Made by a program: the position numbers and the translations under genes
Shown: piece after piece, positions 33,348-39,062 of the stretch
Position numbering within the stretch: position 1 is the first letter of the stretch
How the letters are laid out: every line of letters starts with the position of its first letter
From: Nocardia sp.
Lineage (GTDB): Bacteria; Actinomycetota; Actinomycetes; Mycobacteriales; Mycobacteriaceae
Length of the DNA: 39,062 nt
Direction: 5' to 3'
Assembly (NCBI GenBank): GCA_014360565.1
Contig: JACIXH010000024.1
Span: forward strand, 1 to 39,062
Notes under the pieces: model-generated
The model's database searches: none
The model's input: the letters and a program-made list of their open reading frames with translations, nothing else
What the model was told of the DNA's origin: nothing

Positions 33348-34223
33348 TCAGTTCCTTTCCGGAGCCGTGGCGACGGGGAGGAACGCGGCGCGGTGGTCGG
33401 CGGCCCAGGTGGCGTAGCTGCGGGGTGGGCGGCCCAGGACGCGGGTGATGTCGTCGGTGATCAATTCATTGTGGCCCGCGCGAATGAATGATTGGCCGTT
33501 GGCGGCGGCCTCGACGAAGGCCGGGGACAGGCCCGCCGACCGCATGAAGTCGGCGGCGTCGGCCTCGGCGATATCGGTGAGCGCGATCGGTCGGCCGAGG
33601 ACCTCGGACAGCACAGTGGCCTGCTCGCGCGCGGTCTGCAGGATGGGGCCGGTGAGAGTGTAGGTCCGGCCGTGATGTGCTCCACTGCGCAGTGCGGCGG
33701 CAGCGACCTCGGCGACGTCGCGAGGGTCGACCACTGCCTGCCTGCCCTCGCCGGTGAGGTTCGGCACCGGCATCCCGGTGCGCAGCGGTTCGCTCCAGCT
33801 GACCGTATTCGACGCGAAAGTGTTGGGGCGCAAGATCGTCCATTCCAGCCCGCAGACGCGCACTGCGTCCTCCCCCGGCACGTGCCAGCGGCCAGGAGCG
33901 CCGAGGCGGGGATCACCCGCGCCGATGATGGACAGTTTCACCACCCGTCGCACGCCGGCGGCCCGCGCGGCCTCGATCAGCGCGGCGTCGACACCGGTGT
34001 CGTCGGGGCCGGGCAGACCGTTGAGGAACGCGGCATCGACCCCGGCCATGGCGGGCGCGAAGGTCGACGGGTCGCGGTAGTCGACATGGACCGCCTCGAC
34101 GCCGGCGGGAAAGGTGGTGTTCGCCGGGTCGCGGGTGGTTGCCCGGACCTCGACACCGTCGGCGACGAGATGGGTGAGCAGGGCGCTACCGATGGTGCCT
34201 GTCGCACCGGTGATCAGGATCAT
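33348..34223 (-). CDS. NmrA-like NAD(P)-binding oxidoreductase
   Basis: A 291-residue atypical short-chain dehydrogenase of the NmrA/NAD(P)H-azoreductase group. The Rossmann glycine motif is ITGATGTIGSAL (4-15), followed by RATTRDP, VKLSIIGAGDP, GLEWTILRPNTFASN and VDPRDVAEVAAAAL, which fit the family. Members either reduce quinones or dyes or sense the NADPH/NADP ratio; catalysis is not certain, since the SDR Tyr-x3-Lys is absent in this group. ATG start at 34223. It is divergent from an AraC regulator 86 bases away, which probably controls it. Confidence 0.92.
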   Translation of the reverse strand: MILITGATGTIGSALLTHLVADGVEVRATTRDPANTTFPAGVEAVHVDYRDPSTFAPAMAGVDAAFLNGLPGPDDTGVDAALIEAARAAGVRRVVKLSIIGAGDPRLGAPGRWHVPGEDAVRVCGLEWTILRPNTFASNTVSWSEPLRTGMPVPNLTGEGRQAVVDPRDVAEVAAAALRSGAHHGRTYTLTGPILQTAREQATVLSEVLGRPIALTDIAEADAADFMRSAGLSPAFVEAAANGQSFIRAGHNELITDDITRVLGRPPRSYATWAADHRAAFLPVATAPERN

Positions 34224-34309
34224 GGGTCGAGCATGGCGGCACGACCGCCTGCGCCTATAGGAAAAATCGGCACGGACGAGCGGGCCGGGAAGCGCCTACT
34301 GTTGATCGG

Positions 34310-35107
34310 GTGAGCACCCGGTACCTGACCACAGCGCAGATCGAGACATCGGTGCCGACGCCGGATTCGCTGCGCCCCTGGCTCACGGAACTGACCGCGA
34401 CACCGGTCCAGCACGACCTCACCCAGCCGTTCGCCCATCCACCCGCGACCTCGACGACCGTGGTATTGCGCACCGAGTCATCGGGCAGGACAGCGGCTTT
34501 CGTGATCGGCGCGCAGACCAAGGCCGCCTACTCGCACGGTGCGGAACCCGGCGGATGCGTGCGTCTGCGCTTGGCGGCGGGGGCGACCCGTCAGTTGCTC
34601 GGCGTGACCGCGGCCGAACTGACCGACCGCGTCGTGCCACTCGACGATCTGCCCGGCCCCCTCAGTATCGCGGCACCGGCGCTGACCCGGCTGCCCGCGG
34701 ACGAGGCGATCATCTATCTGGAGGACGCGCTCCCCCAACAGGTCTCCGAGAGCGCGACCCAGCGGGCGCACCGCCTCGTGCTGCGCGCGGCGATCAGCGC
34801 GCTGACCGCGGACAGTGCACAGGCGGTCCCCGAGCTCGCGGCCCGGCTCGCGGTCAGCGAACGTCAATTGCGCTCGCTGTTCCTCGCCGGAACCGGCCTG
34901 TCCCCCAAGCACTTCGCGCGTATCGACCGGGTGCTGCGAGTGCTCGCCTACGCGGGCAACACCCCGTGGTCGAACCTCGCCGCCGAGGTCGGCTTCTACG
35001 ACCAGTCCCACCTCACCGCCGATTTCCGCACCCTGATGGGCGTGCCTCCGGCCGCCTACCTTCGCGGCAAGCTGCCCGCGCCGACGCCCTGCCAGATGCC
35101 ACGCTGA
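34310..35107 (+). CDS. AraC-family transcriptional regulator
   Basis: A 265-residue regulator. The N-terminal half (about 20-150) resembles the DUF6597-type sensor domain (GCVRLRLAAGATRQLLGV, ELTDRVVPLDDL). The C-terminal AraC double helix-turn-helix covers about 170-255: VPELAARLAVSERQLRSLF, GLSPKHFARIDRVLRVL, WSNLAAEVGFYDQSHLTADF and GVPPAAYLR. GTG start with no clear ribosome site, possibly leaderless. It likely regulates the divergent NmrA-like oxidoreductase. Downstream lies an OsmC remnant in opposite orientation. Confidence 0.92.
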   Translation: MSTRYLTTAQIETSVPTPDSLRPWLTELTATPVQHDLTQPFAHPPATSTTVVLRTESSGRTAAFVIGAQTKAAYSHGAEPGGCVRLRLAAGATRQLLGVTAAELTDRVVPLDDLPGPLSIAAPALTRLPADEAIIYLEDALPQQVSESATQRAHRLVLRAAISALTADSAQAVPELAARLAVSERQLRSLFLAGTGLSPKHFARIDRVLRVLAYAGNTPWSNLAAEVGFYDQSHLTADFRTLMGVPPAAYLRGKLPAPTPCQMPR

Positions 35108-35153
35108 GAGGCGGCTCGGCCCGATCACGACGCGGGGGCGCGGACCACCCGGA

Positions 35154-35345
35154 TCATCGGCGGATGCCCATGGCCGTGGCAACGCTGCGGCAGGTCACTG
35201 CGGCACAGGCCGCGACAGCTTCGAGCAGCATGTCGCCCGAGCAGGCGTGCGCGCCGTCGTCACCCGTAGCGCGGTGCAGACCTGCGCGGACCGGGCCCGC
35301 GAAGGTGTGCACCGTGCAGGGGATGCCGGGGCCGGCGAACGTCAG
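35154..35345 (-). pseudogene. OsmC-family peroxiredoxin remnant (central fragment only)
   Basis: Reading the minus strand gives 63 open codons: LTFAGPGIPCTVHTFAGP, then RAGLHRATGDDG and ACSGDMLLEAVAACAAVTC, ending SVATAMGIRR at a TGA. This matches the central part of OsmC/Ohr-like proteins, including the cysteine in the ACSGDMLLEA(L/V)AACA helix. The usual 20-30 N-terminal residues are missing (the frame runs into the acyltransferase gene without a usable start), and so is the C-terminal beta-half of 70-100 residues. It overlaps the acyltransferase stop by four bases. I call it a decayed gene fragment; the family match is from memory of motifs. The rest of 35108-35341 has no other gene. Confidence 0.7.
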
Positions 35346-36103
35346 CCCTCGGTTTCCGCTGTTTTCTCGGCCTTGCGAGCCAGCCGTTCGGCGGCCTCGG
35401 CGTCGTCGAGTGCGGTTGCCTCCTCGAGGGAGGGAGCGCTGCCGCCGAGACGCTTCGGGACCCAGTACGCCCCTGGCTCGTTGTCATAGGATTTTTGCAG
35501 GTCGGCGAGCATTTCCTGCATGGTGGAGCGGAGCTGGGCGGTGAGGTCGGCGATCGGTTCGTAGGGCTGGATGGGGGCGCCGACGGCGATGGAGATGGGG
35601 GTGTTGGTGCGGCCGAGGCGCTTCGGGAAGCCCTTGGTCCAGACCCGCTGGGCGCCCCAGATGGTCATCGGGATGATCGGGACGTCGGCTTCCAATGCCA
35701 TGCGCGCCGCGCCGGACTTGAATTCCTTGATCTCGAAGCTGCGACTGATCGTGGCCTCGGGGTAGACACCGACGAGCTCGCCGTCGCGCAGGTACTTCAC
35801 CGCCGACTTGTAGGAATCGGCGCCCGCGGTGCGGTCGACCGGGATGTGTTTGAGGGCACGCATGATCGGGCCGGAGATGTTGTTGTCGAACACCTCCTGT
35901 TTGGCCATGAACCTGATGTAGCGACCAGGGGTGCGAGCGGGTAGACCTGCGTAGGTGAAGTCCATGTAGCCGGTGTGGTTGATCGCCACCACGGCACCGC
36001 CGGACGCGGGGATGTTCTCCGCGCCCTTCACGGTGAACTTCAGACCTTCGAGGAAGAAGACGGTTCGGGCCAGGCCGATGATCGACCGGTAGACGGGTTC
36101 CAC
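35342..36103 (-). CDS. 1-acyl-sn-glycerol-3-phosphate acyltransferase (PlsC family)
   Basis: A 253-residue membrane-associated acyltransferase for phospholipid synthesis, similar to M. tuberculosis Rv3814c-Rv3816c. An amphipathic N terminus (YRSIIGLARTVFFLEGL) leads to the catalytic NHTGYMD (His43-x4-Asp48), KHIPVDRT (85-92) and YPEATIS, where Ala117 replaces the usual Gly of PEGT. PIIPMTIWGAQRVW is block IV. The C-terminal 35 residues are charged (EEATALDDAEAAERLARKAE). It starts with a GTG at 36103; no better start is seen. Only one copy is present here, whereas M. tuberculosis has three in a row. Confidence 0.93.
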   Translation of the reverse strand: MEPVYRSIIGLARTVFFLEGLKFTVKGAENIPASGGAVVAINHTGYMDFTYAGLPARTPGRYIRFMAKQEVFDNNISGPIMRALKHIPVDRTAGADSYKSAVKYLRDGELVGVYPEATISRSFEIKEFKSGAARMALEADVPIIPMTIWGAQRVWTKGFPKRLGRTNTPISIAVGAPIQPYEPIADLTAQLRSTMQEMLADLQKSYDNEPGAYWVPKRLGGSAPSLEEATALDDAEAAERLARKAEKTAETEG

Positions 36104-36302
36104 AATTCAGTGAGCGTAGTCGCAGATCGGCGTCACCGGCAGGTCGCCGCTCGCGGGCGCCTCACCGTAGAATCGCGGCGTTCGCTCGCGCAGGCGAATC
36201 CGCTTCGCGCACACCGGTCTACACCCGGCGAGTCCGCTCGCCCCGACAGTCACCGCCCGCATCGCACGCGGGGCCACGACCTAGGAATTGAGGAACGTCG
36301 AA

Positions 36303-37193
36303 GTGGAACGCGCTCAGTTGCCCCCGTTTGCTCCGAGCCGCCGCGCATCCGCGCTGGTCGCCGGGCTCACCATCACCGCGGCCTTGATCAGCGGGTGCGA
36401 CTCGGTTTCGGGAATCCCTGGTGATCCGGTCGAGGTAACCGACGCACCGTCCACGACGGCCGCGCCCGCGACGACGGCGACCCAAGCCGTCGCGCCGGGC
36501 GAACCGGCCCCGAGCAGTCCGCTACCCGCCGACGCGCCACAGGTCGGCGCGGTAGCGGGGCACGCCGACGCCGTCACCGCGGTGCGCAGGTGGGCCGCCG
36601 ACCTGAAGACCGGCACCGTGGCAGAACTCCAGACAAAGTGCTGGACCATCCCACCGGCGACCGTCGCCGAAATGTACGCCGCTCCGCAGTCGGTGCTGGC
36701 CGCGCTGGCCGGGCCGGGCACCGCCACGGCCGACACCGTGACCTGGCGTAACAGGACGATAACGGTGACCGTCGATCGTGAGTCCGTCGATTTCGGTTAC
36801 GCCTGCGGCCGGGTGTCGGCGGTCGGCGTCGAGCCCGGTTACGACGACGCGGACGCGCGCCACACCGTGCGCCGCTACCTCGCCCGCGCCGTCGGCAAAC
36901 CCCTCGATCCGGCCGACACCGAAGCAGACCACCCATTGACCTGCGAGGCATCGCCCGCCGAGTGGGATCCCCGGGGAACCGGCAACCCGGTAGCACCCCC
37001 CTTGACAAGCGACTCGGGCAAAGTAGGCAATGTCACCTCCTTCACCGAAGAGGAGCTACGATCCGAGCAGGTTCGTGGCGACTACCTGGCAGTTCACGTT
37101 CCCGTGACCACCTCCGCGGAGGGGACGCGGACGCGCACTTTCACGGTTGTCGCGACCGCTGAGGGCTATTGCATCGGTGACGTAACGATTTAG
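36303..37193 (+). CDS. Hypothetical lipoprotein
   Basis: An unrecognised 296-residue envelope lipoprotein. Signal peptide with lipobox ISGC (Cys32), then a Thr/Ala/Pro-rich spacer of about 60 residues. A folded domain follows (about 85-296) with TAVRRWAADLKTGTVAELQTKCW near its start and four further cysteines before the end, so disulfides are likely. The first frame-open start is a TTG at 36288, but the GTG at 36303 lies seven bases after GAGGAA and gives a typical signal sequence. It is divergent from the acyltransferase with a 199-base region holding no gene. It is followed 101 bases on by the MBL-Rieske gene. Confidence 0.85.
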   Translation: MERAQLPPFAPSRRASALVAGLTITAALISGCDSVSGIPGDPVEVTDAPSTTAAPATTATQAVAPGEPAPSSPLPADAPQVGAVAGHADAVTAVRRWAADLKTGTVAELQTKCWTIPPATVAEMYAAPQSVLAALAGPGTATADTVTWRNRTITVTVDRESVDFGYACGRVSAVGVEPGYDDADARHTVRRYLARAVGKPLDPADTEADHPLTCEASPAEWDPRGTGNPVAPPLTSDSGKVGNVTSFTEEELRSEQVRGDYLAVHVPVTTSAEGTRTRTFTVVATAEGYCIGDVTI

Positions 37194-37294
37194 CCACTAC
37201 CCTGGTTGGCTGGTACGCCGAAGCAGTCAGGGGGCCCTGAGGCGGTAACTCGCCATTGATCGGCGAATCAGATCCTGGTAGGAGGAAACAGCTC

Positions 37295-38830
37295 GTGCAG
37301 ATCACCAGCGTCGGACATGCCGGCTTCCACATCCGTACCGAAGCCGGGACGATCCTGTGCGATCCGTGGGTGAACCCCGCGTACTTCGCGTCGTGGTTCC
37401 CGTTCCCGGACAACTCTCAGCTCGACTGGGAGTCCCTCGGCGATGTCGACTATCTGTACGTCTCGCACCTGCACCGCGATCACTTCGACGCCGCGCACCT
37501 GGCGAAGTACGTGAACAAGGACGCCACGGTCCTGCTGCCCGACTACCCGGTGCTCGACCTGCGCCGCGAACTCGAGGCGCTGGGGTTCACCAAGTTCTTC
37601 GAGACCGAGGACTCGGTCAAGCACACGATCACCGGTCCCAACGGCTCCGTCGACATCATGATCGTGGCGTTGCGTGCGCCTGCCGACGGCCCGATCGGTG
37701 ACTCCGGCATTCTCATCTCCGACGGTGAGACCACCTGTTTCAACATGAACGACGCCCGGCCGGTGGATATGGACGTCATCCACGACGCGTTCGGTGACAT
37801 CGACATCCACCTGCTGCAGTACTCGGGCGCGATCTGGTATCCGGCGGTCTACGACATCCCGGCGCGGACCAAGGCCAACTTCGGCAAGCAGAAGCGCCAG
37901 CGCGGAATGGATCGCGCGCGCTCCTACATCGAGCAGGTCGGCGCGACCTGGGTGGTGCCCTCGGCCGGTCCGCCGGTGTTCCTCGATGCCGAGCTGCGCT
38001 ATCTCAACGACGATCGCGACGACGAAGGCAACATCTTCCCTGACCAGATGGTGTTCCTCGACCAGATGACGATCCACGGCAACGAGGGCGGGATCCTGAT
38101 GATCCCCGGTTCGGTCGCCGATGTGCGCGGCAAGGAACTCGACCTCGCGCATCCGTTCGATCCCGACCAGATCTACGGCGACAAGGCCGCCTACATCGAG
38201 GAGATGGCACAGCGTTTCGCGCCGGTGCTGGCCGCGGAGAAGGCGTCGTGGGAGATCGGCGAGGGCTCGCTGCTCGAGCCGCTGCGCGAGCTGTTCGAAC
38301 CGATCATGAAGCAGAGCGCGCTGATCAGCGACGGCATCGGCTACCCCGTCGGCCTGGTGATCGGCGAGCAGACCATCGTCTTGGACTTCCCGCACCGCAC
38401 CGTGCGCGAGCCGCTCGAAGGCGAAGGCCGCTACCGCTACGGCTTCCGCATCGCCCCCGAGCTGGTACGCACCGTGCTGCGCGACAACGAGCCGGACTGG
38501 GTGAACACGATCTTCCTGTCCACCCGCTTCCAGGCGTGGCGCATCGGCGGCTACAACGAGTTCCTCTACACTTTCTTCAAGTGCCTCACCGACGAGCGCA
38601 TCGCCTACGCCGACGGCTGGTTCTCCGAGGCGCACGACGACTCCGCCGTCACCGAACTCGACGGCTGGGAAGTCCAGCGCCGCTGCCCCCACCTCAAGGC
38701 CGACCTGTCCAAATTCGGTGTGGTGGAAGGCAACAACCTCACCTGCAACCTGCACGGCTGGCAGTGGGACCTGGAGTCGGGGCGCTGCAAGACCTCCAAG
38801 GGCCACGAGCTGCGCTCACGCAAGCTCTGA
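37295..38830 (+). CDS. Metallo-beta-lactamase-fold/Rieske [2Fe-2S] fusion protein
   Basis: A 511-residue cytosolic protein resembling M. tuberculosis Rv3818 (about 516 residues). The N-terminal half is an UlaG-like metallo-hydrolase fold: HAGFHIRTEAGTILCDPW, the metal motif His58-x-His60-x-Asp62-His63 (SHLHRDHFD), GDSGILISDG and WVVPSAGPPVF. The C terminus is a Rieske domain with Cys464-x-His466 and Cys484-x2-His487 (CPHLKADLSKFG, CNLHGWQWDLESG). A similar domain order occurs in CMP-Neu5Ac-hydroxylase-like proteins. Substrate and redox partner are unknown; a hydroxylating or electron-transfer role is inferred. The GTG at 37295 follows AGGAGGAAA and is preferred over an upstream TTG. Confidence 0.93.
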   Translation: MQITSVGHAGFHIRTEAGTILCDPWVNPAYFASWFPFPDNSQLDWESLGDVDYLYVSHLHRDHFDAAHLAKYVNKDATVLLPDYPVLDLRRELEALGFTKFFETEDSVKHTITGPNGSVDIMIVALRAPADGPIGDSGILISDGETTCFNMNDARPVDMDVIHDAFGDIDIHLLQYSGAIWYPAVYDIPARTKANFGKQKRQRGMDRARSYIEQVGATWVVPSAGPPVFLDAELRYLNDDRDDEGNIFPDQMVFLDQMTIHGNEGGILMIPGSVADVRGKELDLAHPFDPDQIYGDKAAYIEEMAQRFAPVLAAEKASWEIGEGSLLEPLRELFEPIMKQSALISDGIGYPVGLVIGEQTIVLDFPHRTVREPLEGEGRYRYGFRIAPELVRTVLRDNEPDWVNTIFLSTRFQAWRIGGYNEFLYTFFKCLTDERIAYADGWFSEAHDDSAVTELDGWEVQRRCPHLKADLSKFGVVEGNNLTCNLHGWQWDLESGRCKTSKGHELRSRKL

Positions 38831-38837
38831 ACCGAAA

Positions 38838-38873
38838 CCTGAACGGGCGCTTCGGCGATCTGCCGGGTTCAGG
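38838..38873. terminator. Weak hairpin between convergent genes
   Basis: CCTGAAC (38838-38844) pairs with GTTCAGG (38867-38873) around a GC-rich 22-base interior. It lies eight bases past the MBL-Rieske stop and overlaps the stop codon of the convergent oxidoreductase. No T-run, so only a tentative terminator. Confidence 0.35.
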
Positions 38874-39062
38874 ACTCGGGGGGTTCGGCTACGTGGCGGG
38901 CGTATTCGAGGATGCGCAGGGTTTCCACCGCGTCGCGGGGGTCGACCGGGACCGGGGCGCCGTCGAGGAGCGCGGCGGCCATTCCGGCGTAGAACGCGGG
39001 GTAGTCGCCGGGCACTGTGGGAATGACGCGGAGGTCATCACCCGCGCCTAGAGTGCCCCACT
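38869..39062 (-). CDS. Gfo/Idh/MocA-family oxidoreductase, C-terminal end only
   Basis: Sixty-three C-terminal residues plus the stop codon are inside the window. The pattern VPGDYPAFYAGMAAALLDG, then PVPVDPRDAVETLRILEYAR, matches the last helices of Gfo/Idh/MocA NAD(P)-dependent sugar-type dehydrogenases, where the PVDP-x-DAV turn near the end is highly typical. The Rossmann and substrate domains lie beyond the right edge, so substrate and length cannot be judged. It is convergent with the MBL-Rieske gene. Confidence 0.8.
   Translation of the reverse strand, partial: WGTLGAGDDLRVIPTVPGDYPAFYAGMAAALLDGAPVPVDPRDAVETLRILEYARHVAEPPES

Noticed and set aside
32570..35345. Possible genomic island inserted at tRNA-Gly
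   Set aside because: No integrase, no repeated tRNA 3' end and no mobile-element gene seen nearby.
37234..37251. GGGGGCCCTGAGG-like partial palindrome before the MBL-Rieske gene
   Set aside because: Imperfect and short, expected by chance at this GC content.
37268..38806. A 512-codon minus-strand frame opposite the MBL-Rieske gene
   Set aside because: Shadow frame; the sense strand has both metal motifs and a strong ribosome site.

Overview
The window reads as a chromosomal segment of a high-GC, mycolic-acid-containing actinobacterium, most likely Nocardia or a close relative such as Rhodococcus. Reasons: very high GC, a galactofuran gene (glf), LGFP-repeat and SpoIID-type cell-wall proteins, many GTG starts, and a gene order that matches, from memory, the M. 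tuberculosis Rv3809c-Rv3818 neighbourhood. The backbone genes are glf (left edge), a peptidoglycan amidase with LGFP repeats (Rv3811-like), a HAD phosphatase (Rv3813c-like), a phospholipid acyltransferase (Rv3814c/15c/16c-like) and an MBL-Rieske protein (Rv3818-like). The genus is inferred from content, not from any search.

Layout. 1-4.3 kb: the glf 5' part, then five tandem minus-strand genes for small four-helix membrane proteins that look like diverged paralogs. 4.4-6.8 kb: a TipA-like MerR regulator, an EamA exporter and a divergent MarR regulator sharing a symmetric operator region. 6.8-11.9 kb: a divergent cell-wall pair (SpoIID/LytB protein and amidase), then the HAD phosphatase. 11.9-21.5 kb: an oligopeptide/dipeptide-type ABC operon (two permeases, one double ATPase, three tandem lipoprotein solute-binding proteins, one membrane protein). 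21.6-23.2 kb: an FCD-type GntR regulator plus a fatty-acid-hydroxylase-fold membrane enzyme. 23.2-28.3 kb: a copper island (MFS exporter, CopZ chaperone, a duplicated HVHP-motif extracytoplasmic protein, CopA ATPase) carrying two copies of one CsoR-type operator. 28.4-32.5 kb: a tightly packed set (serine hydrolase, MerR regulator, GGCT-like protein, lipase-maturation-factor-like protein). 32.5-35.3 kb: tRNA-Gly(GCC), a small secreted protein, a divergent NAD(P)-binding oxidoreductase/AraC pair and a decayed OsmC fragment. 35.3-39.06 kb: the acyltransferase, a lipoprotein, the MBL-Rieske protein, and the 3' end of a Gfo/Idh/MocA oxidoreductase.

How genes work together. Envelope biogenesis is the backbone theme (arabinogalactan precursor, peptidoglycan cleavage, phospholipid acylation). 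About 23 kb of self-contained, mostly regulator-plus-effector cassettes lies between the HAD phosphatase and the acyltransferase. The copper island is the clearest regulon: identical operators precede both the exporter and the chaperone/ATPase operon, but no csoR gene is in the window. The least described elements are the five-gene membrane-protein array, the HVHP-repeat copper protein and the three-receptor ABC operon. No CRISPR array, insertion sequence, prophage or origin was seen, and no gene-free stretch exceeds 300 bases.
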